A stretch of DNA of 64,000 nucleotides from Motacilla alba alba (taxonomy: Eukaryota; Chordata; Aves; Passeriformes; Motacillidae), in the NCBI RefSeq assembly GCF_015832195.1, contig NC_052026.1:13875619-13939618 (forward strand), read 5' to 3'. Below, piece after piece: positions 23,408 through 34,685 of this stretch; the stretch's first letter is position 1; every line of letters starts with the position of its first letter. The translations under genes and the position numbers were made by a program. The notes beneath the pieces were generated by a model. That model saw only the letters and a list, made by a program, of their open reading frames with translations, was not told where the DNA came from and made no database searches.

Positions 23408-26400
23408 CTGGAGGAAGGAGCAGGGCTGCAATTTATTTAAAAGCCAATTAACACAATGCTAACATGACAGATCTCTTTAATTAGATGCTCTTTGTGTCAT
23501 TTCTTAGAACAGGAAACAGGTGAGAAGCAAGACCCAAATAATAAAAAAACCCAAGAAAATTTGGAATATGACAGTGAATAAATTAACTAATCAATTTGAT
23601 GATGTGGGATTTTTAGTTAAAAAAAAAAACCTAAAGAGGGCTTTAGACAAAGATATAGGAGTGCTCATCAATACTTCATTAAGATTTACTTAATATACAT
23701 TAATATTTTATTATTTAAATATTGAAATTATTTTTCAGAATCATATTTCTAAACTTCCTCTGGAGATAAGGACAGCATTAAAAAAAGAGCATCAGTATGA
23801 ATACAGGCAAACTCTGTATCTTAATATCTATATTTTATCTTTGTTAATAATTTATACTTTAAATATTAGAATCTAAATGAATCTGTACAATAACAACTGC
23901 AATTCAGGGGCAGTGTCACGCCTCAGAGAGGGGTTTACATGTCTTGAATGTTCTCCTGGGTTCACCCATTATTATCTCTGGGTGTTACTACTGTAAGTCT
24001 CAGCTGACATGAAGATAATTTACTTAATTTATTTAATTAATAAGCTTTCCAGACAGTGGTTTGCAGGCTGGTTTTTGTGTCAGGTTTATGGTTTGGAGTC
24101 GCTCGTGTCTCTGGCATTCTCTGCTGGTCAACTTGACTGCAAAAAACGTTGATATAGAAGAGCTGTTGGATGCTTTTAAATGGCAGATCTGACAGGGATG
24201 ATGGAGGAAGGGCAGCCAGGTGGTGTTTTAGGATAAGGGGGAAATGTTTTTGAAAAAATGAAAACCTAAAATAAGGATGTTTTTATTATCCCACTGATAA
24301 ATAAGCGCTGCATGAACCAAGGGCTCCAGCCGGGGCAGGGTGAGCCCACGCCAGTTCTGTGCTCTGGGCTGGGCCAGCTCCCGGCTTTGGCCGGTGCCGT
24401 GGGGTTTTGTGTTCCCCTTCAGCTCCGTGTCCCACCGTGCCAGCCCCGCAGCCGCCGCCCCGAGGAGCGCTCCCGATTCCCGGGAAAACACCGGCACCCA
24501 CCCCGGGCTCCTTCTCTTCTCAAAGCTCCGTCTCAGCAGAGCAAGAAACCCTTGCTGCATTTATGAGGGTGGAAGGATGGGCCTCAATGGACAGGAGCCT
24601 CGCTGGGTTTTGTAATTTACCCTGAGATCTGCTGGGTAATAATCCCAAGAAAATGATGTTGCAGGGCCGTCTGAAGACAGGCTAAACCTGCAGCAACAAC
24701 GTGAACAGGAGGGTGCTGAGCTTTTCCCTCCTCTGCTCCATACCCTCCTGTTCCTGACATGCATAAGGCAGGGATAACACTGCAGATGCTGCAGGGAAGT
24801 GTTTAAATCCAAAGCAAAAATCTGTTTCTAATTAGGTCTTAAAAAAAAAAATCCATAGAAACTTTTCTGTTTAGAATTGTTTCCTGACATCACCTGATCT
24901 TCCTGCCAAAACTCCAGATTATCTTGGTGTGTTCCAGATTTTACTGCTTGTTTAAGTTTTGTTTTTTTTTCACACACCTATACAGGAACACTTGGAAAAA
25001 GTTGGGTTTTTTCTTTAAAAGTGTGTTTGAGACAAATAATTCATAGCAGTGGCAGAAGGCTTTGCTTAAACTCACACCATGTTACATTCATGGACATTCA
25101 TCGCTTCCGAGGCTCAGCAGCACCACTGGAAAGGCTCCCAGGGACTTACCAGACATGGGGAAAACTGCACAAAAGTGATTCATTTCTGCTAACATTTATG
25201 ACCCCTTCTGATTTGGGGGATTTGGGGTTTGTTTTCTAATGTCTTGTCTCATCCCAAAGGGATTATCTGATTCAGTAGCTGGATGAAAGGCTTCAGGGGA
25301 ACCATGTGGCAGCTTCCACACCACGAGAGATGGATCAGGCTGCTGCTCCCCGCCACTGCATCGCCAGGAATCAAACACCCACAGAGTAAAGAAAAATGGA
25401 AGGATCCTTCAGAGCCTCCTGGCATCCAGTAAATGAGGGCTGATGTGGTTTATAAGGTTCATGAGAACAGATACAGAGCAGCCACACACGTGCTGCCAGG
25501 GGCAGATGTGCCCTACTGGCATTTTCCAGGAGCTTGGAGTCATGGTACAGCAAGAATGGAGTTGCTCTGAGGGAGCCAGAGCAAAACAAGCTTTTTTACA
25601 AACAGAATGTGCAGCTTGTCACTGGCAGCTCTGGAGATTTTCTGCTGTGTGATCCCTCCAGCTGAGGGATCCCCTTTGTCCCTGAGAACAGCCCAGCCTG
25701 ATGGAAAGCTGCTCAGAAAGCAGCTTGTGCAAGCTCACCCAACCTTCCCTTCTCCCTGTGTTGCCTTCTGATGAGTTGTTCTGGAAGGATGTCCAAGTTG
25801 CCAGGTGTTATTTCCAGGACTGGAAGTGAAACAATTGACTGAGCTACAGGAGCCCAGAGCTGTTCTGCAGGACAGGCAGAGGAGTGAGCTGGGCACAGGC
25901 AGGGGACAGCTCACCTGTCACAGCAGGACGTGGTGCCTGTGTCCCTGCAGAATCCCTCCAGTCGTGTCTGTTCCTTGTAATGCCCCCCACTGCTGGCAAA
26001 TGGATGGATCTGGGCACAACAGAGAGCTATTTTGGGGACCATTAACATTACATCCTTAATGAGGCTGGAACTGGCCACAGACTTCCAAGCCAAGTCATGA
26101 AAATGCCAGTTCAGTGAGCAGCACATCAGGAATATTCTGTGTCTGATGAAACTTTTTTTTAGAAAAATACCATAGGTCAAAATGAGGGAAAGGAGACCCG
26201 ATTGCCTCTTGCAACCACAGAGCACCACTGATGTGCTGCCAGCTGTCTTAGCACGTGCTATTGATCTCTTGGAGAAGCTTCTGTCAGTTATTAACAACTG
26301 TCAGCAATCTCTGCGTGAAATCTTGAAACGAATCTTGGCTGTAGGCGCAGGTTGTCAAACACAGAGCTCTGGGCTACAAGCTTAGAGCTCCAAGTACAAA

Positions 26401-26437
26401 TGTTTTAAAATGTGATTTTGAATAAATGGAAATCAGC

Positions 26438-26766
26438 CTGGAGAAGAGAGGAGGAGACCTTAGAGCACCTTCCAGTCCCTAAAGAGGCTCCAAAAGAGCT
26501 GGAGGGAGACTTTGGACAGAGACATGGAGAGCCAGGACAAGGGGGACTGGCTTCCCACTGACAGAGGGCAGGGTTAGGTGGGATATTGGGAAGAAATTCT
26601 TCCCTGGCACAGGATACCCAGAAAAGCTGTGGCTGTCCCTGGATCCCTGGAAGTGTCCAAGGCCAGGCTGGACAGGGCTCAGAGCAACCTCGGACAGGGC
26701 AGGGGCTTGGAACTAAAGGATCTTTAAGATCCCTTCTAGTCCCAAATATTCTATAGTTCCATGATG
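26438..26766 (+). mobile_element. CR1 LINE 3'-end fragment, sense
   Basis: It begins gcctggagaagagaggagga and runs through gtgtccaaggccaggctgga and ggatctttaagatcccttct to a 3' end attctatagttccatgat, a close variant of the CR1 terminal 8-bp repeat. About 330 bp of the 3' end is retained. Confidence 0.85.
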
Positions 26767-29239
26767 AAATCAGTGTATCAGTTTTGGAAAAATATCCTTG
26801 CAGCAGGTGCCCTCTCCCAAATGCCTGCTTATAATTTAATGTTTTTTCTGCAACAATCTTGCCCCAAGTCTTTACTGCCCACAAACCATCCTGTCGCAGC
26901 AGCTGACTAAAGAGAGCAGCCACACTGTTCCCAAAACACCTCTTCCAGCTCAGAAAAAAAGTCATGAGAAATGCAGTGCCATCCCCACTAGGAAGAAGTG
27001 CATCTCACACCTGTGAAGCTGTGCACACAGCTCTGGGTAGTTCTGGAGCTCAGAGCAATTATACAATTGTGCTCTGTACAGGGAACAAAACAGACATCAA
27101 ACATGGACCATGCTCAGTTTCACCTCGCATGGCATCTCCTGTTGTATTTCAGTCTGGTGAATCCAATCCTTGCCTTCTATTTTCTTTCTCTGCATCTTCC
27201 TGCTTCCACCTCCCCCTGTGTTCTCACAACTCTGCTGCAGTTATTACATTAACAAAATGCAGGGATGAGTCCTGGAAAATAACATTTTATCTGGAGCCAC
27301 GCCATGCTGGGAAGATGGTAATTTAGTTAATTGAATCCCATCTAAAAGGGAACTGAATCAATATTCCAGCACAGTGCTGGAGCACGTGGCTGGCAGCGAA
27401 GTGTTGCCTGGAACACACGTGGTCAAACCAATCTCAGGGCACTGACAGGAGGAGCTTGAATTCGAGTGTTGGGTTTGGGTGACAGAAGCTGCACTCTGAA
27501 TCTTGTCTGAACACGATTTACAGCCTTGTCTGTGTATTTTGGAAAGCATTGTCCATCAGGCTAGCAGGGAAATGGAAAAGTACTGAGGAAGCAGGGCAGG
27601 TACAGCTCCACAGGGCAGGTGTGTGCCAGGACCTGCTCTGCACCAGCACCTCACAGTGCCCTCTGAGCAGGGATGTTCCCTGGGGAGCAGATGTTTGGAC
27701 AACACATGAGCTCTTCCTGGTGATCCTGCACTGGGGCAGAAAGGGTAAAACATTCCTGGGCATATTGGTATCCACTGCCTCCCTCTTCTAGGAACAAATT
27801 TCTATCCTTGAGGGCCAGAGTGATCCATCCTCCTCAGCATTTCTGGTCAAATTGCTCATCCTAGAGAAAAATGACCTCTCAGAGGAGCCAGTTCCCTCAT
27901 CCCCAGCACACAACTTGCTGTCCAAGCATGAAGCACATTAGCCATGAGCCCAGATGGTTTTAGAAGCTCTCTAGGGAAGGGACCTTGGGGCAGAAAACAC
28001 ACTTTACATTATTTTTACAGCTCAATTAATTGCAACCACCCACCTGATCCTTCTGGGCTGCACGTCTCAGTGGCAAGGGGAGACATCACCTTGTGAGAGA
28101 GTCTGGGTTTGTCTAAAACCCAGAGGAGGTGACAGTTTCTGGTGGCAGGGCACCACAGGGGACAAGGTCTGGTGTGTCTCTCCTCTGTGGGAGCGTGGCC
28201 AGAGAGTGGCCAAGGGGAAAGAGACAAGTGGGAAGGAGAAAATATCCTCATGTCTGGAGCTTGGACCAATGCAGACAGCACAAACCCTGGCTGAGACACC
28301 TTCCTCCTGCTGGCTCCTCTGCTGCCAGGGAATTACAGGCTGGCTGCAAAGTGTCTGTCTTGGGCTGGTGAGGAGCCAGGCTCAGAGCAGATGCTTGGCC
28401 AGGGAAGGTCATTAGCATGAGGAAATGGCTGCAGGCCCTTGGTTTGGGCAGTGTCACTTTTCATCAGACAGAGTAGATCTGCAACTAATGCCCCAAGGCC
28501 TCAGCAGCCTGTGGCACCACTTCAAGCTTCACTGGGGAAAGAACTGGAGCTGCTGGTCCTGTGAAAGTTTCTTCAGGTTCTGGTGTTCTCAAGTGCTGAG
28601 CAATCAGCTCAGCCTCTCCTTGTCAGTCCTGTGCTTCACTGCCAACCACTCCAGGAACCTCTGCTTTCCTGCCCACACTGCTCAGGAAAACTGGTGTTTA
28701 AAGGCCATATTCCTTGCACTTACCTGTGTCTCCAGCTGGATTCAACCACTTTGAGGAGCAGTGGGATGTGTCTCTAATCAGGTCACAGCCACAGTACTGC
28801 AGGTGCTGTTTCTAAAGGGCATTCAGACCCTCCTGCAAGGATGAATGGGGGAGCCTTGGACATGCACACACAGAGCCAGCAGCTCTCAGGAGATCATTAC
28901 ACTGCTATTTAGTAAGATTCCCCTTTTTGGTGAAGACCCAGATCGATATCTTACTCTTCCCAGAAAGCTGTTCCCATCACCTCAGAGGACATGATTATTT
29001 TCAGGCTGATCTGGGGCACTTTGCAGCCAACAGATCCAGGCAGCCTTTACTGGCACAAATTCTCCTGGGGCTGTTTTGGCAGGACTGAGATGCCTTTTCC
29101 ATGCTGGGAACAGGGTGCACTGGAGCTGCCTCCTCGAGAACCAAGAAGGCTGGAGGGGAGAAATTCTGTGTAAAGTGTGGAGAATTTGATGAAGGACTTG
29201 AAGAGGTGCTGGAGTGGGTGAGGAGCATCCTTATGCAGG

Positions 29240-29400
29240 GAGTGGCAGCAGGTGGGAGCTGTGAGAGCTGTGAGAGCTGTGAGCTGTTACCTGAGCTCTT
29301 CAGGGGCTCCACAGGCTGTGAAGAAGCTGCTTCTGTTTAGGATTCGGAGCAGGGAGAGGCTGGCTGATGGAGAGGCTGGCTGATGGAGAGGCTGGCTGTC
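29240..29400. repeat. Two short tandem repeats
   Basis: Near 29257-29284 the 9-bp unit gagagctgt recurs. Near 29354-29399 the 16-bp unit gagaggctggctgatg occurs about three times. Both are small local duplications with no coding context. Confidence 0.7.
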
Positions 29401-29505
29401 CTGGGAGATCCTGCAGTCCTGCCTTGGCTGAGCCATCACCTGAGCAGCAGTGGCATCAGCTCAGCAGCAGGGCGGGGAAGCCCTGGCACAGGCTGGCCAG
29501 AGAAG

Positions 29506-29660
29506 CGTGGATGCCCCATTCCTTGGAAACACTCACAGCCAGGTTGGACAGGGCTTGGAACAACATGGTATCCCTGCTCATGGTGCGAGGGCTGGAATGA
29601 GATGGTTCTTAAGGTACCTCCCAGCCCAAATAATTCCAGGATTCTGTGATTCCCAGTCTT
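29506..29660 (+). mobile_element. CR1 LINE 3'-end fragment, sense
   Basis: It contains agccaggttggacagggctt, ggctggaatgagatggttct and the 3' end ccaggattctgtgattcc, a CR1 terminal-repeat variant. It is short and truncated. Confidence 0.8.
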
Positions 29661-30611
29661 GCTTTCCCTGTATCAAAAGCACATCAACATCGGCAACTCC
29701 CCTGCAGAGCTGTCCCCAAATGGGAGCTCCTGTGCTCCACAGCCAGGTCCTGACCAGGGCCACACACAGCCAGGGGGTGAGTCCTGTGGGGCCTGACCTG
29801 CTCACCTCTTCCCAAAATAATCTTCCTTTGCCAAGCCTCCAAGGACAGGGCTGAGTCACCTCCACAGACCTCAAGGCATGCAGGGCAGCCCGGCCCTGGG
29901 AATTGTGCAGCTCATTTGTGCAGCTGGGCAATGGAGTCAGCAAAGGGTTAAAGTGCCCCTGCCTCTCCCTTCATAAGCAACACTTTTCCAAGGAACTTTG
30001 GATGTTCATAAAGAGTCTTCAGGGATAGACAGCCACAAACTCCCTCCAACTCCCTCAGTGGAGAAAGGAGAGTTAACATCCCCCAGCCCACCACTGGTAC
30101 ACCCTCACTGAGGATGGGGCTGAATCCAGCCTGGAAGAAGACAACCAGACAACCTCTCCCTTCTCCTGTGTTTGTCAAAGCAGGTGTCTGGGATGCAGAG
30201 GTGCAGCGCTGTGCCTTGGCAGTGAGTGAGCCTGCCCCAGCCCCATGTGTGCCCCTGACACATCCCTCACCTTCTAAGCAGTGCCAGTGCCACAGCTGAG
30301 GCACCTGGGATAACCCCTGTGGGATATTTAGGGAGCCTGGCTCCGAGTGGATGACCCTGGAGGTGGATATGCAGCTGCAGATCCCGGCATGCCAGCCCAG
30401 CAGCCCTGCAGCAGGCTCAGCCCGTGCCTGGGACCGGGGTCACAGCCCCTGCACCCGGTTCCATGCCCTGGCCCGAGTGACCATCCCATCCCGGAGCTGC
30501 CGTCCCACCCTGGAGCCCGGCCTGTTCCCAGGGATCGTTACCAGGAGCTCGAGTGTTTGGTCGCAAACAGAGCAGGAGCGGGAGCCAGGCGCTCGTGTTT
30601 GTGTGCCTGCG

Positions 30612-30625
30612 GTTGCTCAGGCAAC
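30612..30625 (-). promoter_or_regulatory. RFX X-box-like site
   Basis: On the minus strand it reads GTTGCC-TG-AGCAAC, a full match to the X-box consensus GTNRCC N0-3 RGYAAC bound by RFX factors. No transcript is evident here, so function is inference. Confidence 0.4.
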
Positions 30626-30784
30626 TCGGGGCCAGCCAGGAGCTGCCAAAATCCTCGGTGGCCAGGGCCAAGCCCCCGGCACAGCTGCCCTGGGGCGGCC
30701 GAGCCCGCTGTGTCCGGCCGGGCGAGCACCCGAGGGGCTCCGGCCCATGAACACAACCAGAGCGGAGCGTCAGTGCGGACGGGG

Positions 30785-30790
30785 TTTATT
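30785..30790 (-). terminator. TPPP3: TPPP3 polyadenylation signal
   Basis: The plus-strand tttatt is AATAAA on the minus strand, about 700 bases after the TPPP3 stop codon. It is the first strong signal downstream and implies a 3' UTR of about 0.7 kb. Confidence 0.7.
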
Positions 30791-31487
30791 GCAGAGCCGG
30801 GTTACAGCGCGGGCCTGCAGCATCCTTTGGTTTGGGCTTCACGAAGGGAGCGGGAGGCCACGGGGGCTCAGGTCGGAGACCTTTGCCGACGGCCAGGCGA
30901 CGCCAAACTCCCGCGGGATGCGTCCCGGGGCTGGCCAGGAGCGTCCCGGCAGCTCCGGCACAAACGGCCCCGCGGGGCCTGAGCCGAGCGGAGCGGGACA
31001 AGCGGCAGAGCCGGGCAGCCTCGAGGGGAGGGCTCCGGTGGGGAGGGAGGGAAGGAGACGGCTGTGGCGTGACTGGTGCGGGGTTAAGGCAGGTCCCCGG
31101 CGGGGAGGACGGGCGGCGGTCCCCGGTGGGACGAGGGAGGGCGCCCCGAAAGCCGGGGCTGAGGTAGGGAAGGTGTGGGTGCCGGCGGGGCAGGGGAGCC
31201 CTGAGGAGCAGTGCTGTTAGTGCGGTGTGGGGCTGGGCTGACAGCACGGGGGACACGGGAGGGGCGAGGGGATCACAGCACGGGGGGGCACGGACGCAGC
31301 GCTGGGGCAGAGCTCGCAGCCCCTCGCTCCCCAATCTCCCCGGCGCCGGGCAGCCGACATCCCGCCAGCCCGGGGCCGGCCCCAGCGCAGCCTCCCGGGC
31401 CCCACCTCACGGGCAGCCCCGGGGCTGCGCACCGAGCCCGCGGCCGGCGCGCAGGGACCGGGCCGGGGGCGTCACGGGCACCCGTCC

Positions 31488-31676
31488 CTACTTTTTGACT
31501 TTGGAGTCGTAGGTGCCCGCGTTCTTGTAGGCACTGACGTAGCCGCTGGTGTCCACGATGTTCTCCCGCCCGCTCTTGCCCTTGCCCTTGCCGCTCTCGT
31601 CAAAGCGCTCCTTGTGGGAGCCCGTGTACTTGGAGGTGTCCGTCAGCCTCTCCACGGCTCCTACTGTCTTGGCTTT
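31488..31676 (-). CDS. TPPP3: TPPP3 coding exon 3 with stop
   Basis: It follows ccaccgcag and encodes 62 residues ending TYDSKVKK, then TAG at plus-strand 31488-31490. The Gly/Lys-rich [10 protein letters not shown] segment and the terminal [14 protein letters not shown] block are family hallmarks. Confidence 0.97.
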   Translation of the reverse strand, partial: KAKTVGAVERLTDTSKYTGSHKERFDESGKGKGKSGRENIVDTSGYVSAYKNAGTYDSKVKK

Positions 31677-33327
31677 CTGCGGTGGGGAGATGGGACATGG
31701 GAGGCAAGAAGAGGCAAGAAGATGCTCCATCCCCTTCCCGCACAAATTCCATCCCTTGCCCCACACAAGCTCCTGACACCCACCAAAGATCCCGCAGTGC
31801 CCGCCGTGCCCTATGGAACCCTCAGGTCCCCCCTCACCCAGGGCCATGGGGTCTCCTAGAAAGCGTCTGTGCAGTGGGCAGAGCTCCATCCTCCCCTCCT
31901 GATGATCACTCCCGCTCCCTCAGCCCAGGGGCTCCTCACTCACCGTGACACCCACGTTAATGGGCTCCTTCCCTGCCACCAGCTGGCAGATGGCTTCATA
32001 CGCCTCCTCTTTGCTCTTGTCCTTAAACCTCTTGGGGGCCAGCTCCTCCAGCGCCTTCTTGAACTCCTCGTAGTTGATGACACGGGCTGTCTTCCCTCTG
32101 CAAGAACAAAACTCAGGTTGCCACCAGCACGTCTTTGGGTTATGCCTCCAAAGGGGATGAGCTGCATCAGAGAGACCCTGACTTTGTCCTACACCATCCT
32201 CGGGTCCCTCACCCGCTTCTGAAATTCAGCTACAGCTGAATGGGCTGGGCTGGGCACAGCTGCACTGAGCTCCAGGAGCTTTTCAGCCACATGCTGTTGA
32301 AGTCCCTGTTACCAAACACCAGGGTGCACGGAAGTGCTCTAGGCCTTGGTGCCGGCGTCAGGAGAGGAGTGCATCCATCCCCACTGCTCCCAGCCTGCCT
32401 GGGTTGCCCAGCACATTCTCTCCCCTGGCAGGGAACAATCCTCCAGTCAAATTTGGAAGGACATGCACAGAGCATCTCTCCCCTGAGTTGCTGGTCCTCA
32501 TCTCTAGGGCAACACAGCAACCTGCTATCCTGCACACCAAAAACCTCCCAGTGCTCAGCTCCACCTGACCCAACCCAAATTCCATGGGAATTCCTGGACA
32601 GAGCACATGGAGGAATCAGGTTCTCTACCCATCCTTGTTCCCACACCCTAGTGTTGAGCATGAAGCATCATTGTGTCCCCAGGGACCCTAAAAGCAGTTC
32701 CAGGAACCTTTCAGCTCTTCAAGCTGCCCCTGTGACTGCCATGGACCACAGTCCTCCCCAAGCTTGGGCATCGGCTGGCCAGGCCCAGGGAAGGGCCACA
32801 TCCCATGGGACAACCCTGAGCGCCTTCCTCTGCTCCCTGTGGCACCTCTTGAGAGATGGGAACCAGGCAGAGCCAACCAGGCCCACCCCAGTTCTTGGAG
32901 CGGGAGCAGGAGCACAATCTCTGCACCAAATCTGAGCCTCCCACCCCCAAATTTGGGTTGATTTATCATTAGGTCTTGCAAAAGCAGCCACATGTCCCCC
33001 CTGAAGGTGGGACACTGCAGGACAGCTCCCACAGCTCCGTGACAAGCAGGATGGACAGGGCACACAGCAGGGGTAGCAGAGCTCTGTGGGGACCCCACAC
33101 CAACCCTGCCCATCCTGCAGAGGCACCCATGTCACTTACTTCACCTTGGAGAAGACAATGTCCACGTCGGTGCTGGTGACGCTTTTGCCGTCGGTGACTT
33201 TGCAGTCCTTGCACAGTTTGGCCCAGTTCTTCCCATTCATCTCCTGCCCCGTGGCCTTGGTGTCGCCATAGATGGCGAATTTGCGGAAGCTCTCTTCCAG
33301 GGATGCCACCTCAGCATTCCCAGCCAT
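31488..33327 (-). CDS. TPPP3: TPPP3, tubulin polymerisation-promoting protein family member 3
   Basis: TPPP3 is a small cytosolic p25-alpha family protein that binds tubulin and bundles microtubules. It is abundant in ciliated epithelia. Three coding exons (33140-33327, 31944-32097, 31676-31488) join in phase to give 176 residues, the human length. Near-identity to human TPPP3 as I recall it spans the whole chain: [19 protein letters not shown] at the N-terminus, [15 protein letters not shown] in the middle, and [19 protein letters not shown] and [19 protein letters not shown] blocks at the end. It lacks the N-terminal extension of TPPP. The ATG lies four bases after an acceptor (cctgcag), so a non-coding 5' exon exists upstream, most likely in the CpG island at 34.1-34.7 kb. 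The gene is intact. Confidence 0.97.
31944..32097 (-). CDS. TPPP3: TPPP3 coding exon 2
   Basis: A 154-nt exon between cttgcag and gtgagt. It encodes [19 protein letters not shown] and ends [12 protein letters not shown] in phase 0. This is the core of the p25-alpha domain. Confidence 0.97.
33140..33327 (-). CDS. TPPP3: TPPP3 coding exon 1
   Basis: It starts [14 protein letters not shown] and ends SKVK at donor gtaagt (plus strand 33134-33139), leaving two bases. The acceptor four bases before the ATG shows that the 5' UTR begins in another exon. Confidence 0.97.
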
Positions 33328-33425
33328 GGGGCTGCAGGACGGGGGCAGACGGGCCCGGCACTACCCAGGCTCCTGCTGGCTGCACGGCAGAGCTCAGCTG
33401 GCTGCTCGAGGCCCTCGAGGGCAGG

Positions 33426-33440
33426 AGGAGGAGGAGGAGG
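33426..33440. repeat. AGG trinucleotide repeat
   Basis: A short run of agg units lies just upstream of TPPP3 coding exon 1, in its 5' intron. Confidence 0.85.
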
Positions 33441-34162
33441 AGGAAGGCTGGCGAGGGTGGAGGCTCTGCAGCAGGATCGGGGCGTTGGCAGCACCTGCGG
33501 GCGTGGGGTGAGGGCTGGCAGCAAGCTCGGATGAGCCCTGAGGCTGAAAGCCAAGAACGTGTCCTGGGGAATGGAGGCTCCTGGTCGAGAGCTGTCAGCA
33601 GCGAGGCTGCCGGCTCCGGGGCTGGCGGGGAGTGAGTGCATCAGCCTGTCCCCTCGGGAGTACTCTCCGGGAATGACGCAATGCGTCCGCCTTCCTCCCG
33701 CTCGCACACCAGGAGAAGCAGCGGCACCGCCGCCTGCCTTCAGCCCCCCCTCTCCCCTGCCTCCATCCCCTGCGCGGAGCTGGCAGCGCCCCAGCCCTGT
33801 GACCTGCCCCCAGGGCTGGCCCAAGCGTGATGCCCTGCAGAGTGACAAGCAGCCAACAAGTCTCTGCACCCCGTGGCGGCACTGTTGCTGCTGTCCCATC
33901 CCCGCTTGCCATCGGCTCGCCAGCCTCGCCCTGGCGGCTCAGCATCCCTCACCACGCGCCGAGCGCCCACAGCATCTCGGCCAGGACTGGGCACGGCCGA
34001 ACTCCGGGGAGCTCCAGTACCCAGGGGGTTCTCCGGCACCCCGAGATGCAGAGCGGGTACCACGCCCGGTGGGTGCCCGGGCAGGACAGGCCGGCATGCG
34101 GCCCCGGAGCCTCGGCGAGGGCCGGGGAGTGGTCCCTAGGACCGTCGCTAGGGAGGATGGGC

Positions 34163-34175
34163 GTTGCCTGGCGAC
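34163..34175 (-). promoter_or_regulatory. TPPP3: RFX X-box-like site upstream of TPPP3
   Basis: On the minus strand (the TPPP3 sense strand) it reads GTCGCC-A-GGCAAC, a full consensus match. TPPP3 is a known marker of multiciliated cells, where RFX factors drive transcription, so the position makes biological sense. Confidence 0.55.
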
Positions 34176-34446
34176 CGTCGCTAAGGAGGCGCGGCGGGGC
34201 GGGGATGCCGCCGGTCGCCTCCCGGCCTCGTCCTCCCGCGGGCTCCCCCGCCCCGGGCCCGCACGGCCCCGCAGCGCCAGCCGGGGCTCTCCCCGCCCGG
34301 CTGGGAGGTCACTGCCGGCGGCTGCGGGGTGCCGGGGCAGCGACGACCCCCGCCCGCCCCGCCCGGGTCTCCTCCCTCCCCGTGCAGTGGCCCCGGGACG
34401 GGCACCGGAGGGGCCGCGGGTGCGGGGGGTGCCGGTCGCTCGGTCT

Positions 34447-34498
34447 CTCACCTCCCGGTCACTCAGTCACCTCCCGGTCACTCGCTCACCTCCCGGCG
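34447..34498. repeat. 19-bp tandem repeat in the CpG island
   Basis: The unit tcacctcccggtcactcag occurs twice in near-identical form, and a truncated third copy follows. Confidence 0.8.
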
Positions 34499-34550
34499 CC
34501 GCGCTCTGAGGCGGGCGGGGGCGGCCCCGCCGCCTGTTTAAGGCGCCGCC

Positions 34551-34685
34551 ATGGAGACGGGAGGGGCCGGGCCGCCCCCGCCCGCCTCCCCCGGGCCGGG
34601 CCGCGGCGGGAGCGCCCTCGGGGCGGGGAGACGGAGCCCGGGCAGCGGACCCGGGCCACCTCGGGGACTCTCCACCCCCCCATGA
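34551..34685 (+). CDS. Possible 44-codon small ORF with strong Kozak start
   Basis: GCCGCCATGG is a near-ideal Kozak context, preceded by a TTTAAGG box about 15 bases upstream, divergent from TPPP3. The frame is Gly/Pro/Arg-rich, as expected from any GC-rich DNA, and resembles nothing I know. It could be an upstream ORF of a divergent transcript, or chance. Confidence 0.2.
   Translation: METGGAGPPPPASPGPGRGGSALGAGRRSPGSGPGPPRGLSTPP

Larger units (their letters stand above)
23410..30340. other. Intergenic stretch between PLEKHG4 and TPPP3
   Basis: No coding exon was recognised on either strand. It holds two plus-oriented CR1 fragments, a small GC-rich patch at 24330-24500 and short tandem repeats near 29.25-29.4 kb. 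Human LRRC36 would be expected in this interval and was not seen. Confidence 0.5.
30350..31480. promoter_or_regulatory. CpG island over the TPPP3 3' end, with an X-box
   Basis: The stretch is GC-rich with many CpG pairs and overlaps the TPPP3 3' UTR. An X-box-like inverted repeat sits at 30612-30625. A CpG island at the 3' end of a gene often marks another promoter. No exon with a recognisable product starts here. Confidence 0.5.
33900..34680. promoter_or_regulatory. TPPP3: CpG island upstream of TPPP3, likely promoter
   Basis: It is very GC-rich with dense CpG and GC-box-like runs, 0.6-1.3 kb upstream of the TPPP3 coding start. It holds an X-box at 34163-34175 and a 19-bp tandem repeat at 34447-34498. 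It is the best candidate for the TPPP3 first exon and promoter. A TTTAAGG box and strong Kozak ATG on the plus strand hint at divergent transcription. Confidence 0.6.

Noticed and set aside
23077..23462. Overlapping open frames encoding Gly-Asn-Gly-Glu-Trp or Pro-Ile-Pro-His-Ser repeats
   Set aside because: They come from a 7-bp repeat that keeps every frame open. There is no exon or gene context.
30347..31498. Long open frames of 200-290 codons in GC-rich DNA
   Set aside because: GC-rich DNA has few stop codons. The frames overlap each other and the TPPP3 3' UTR and have no recognisable domain.
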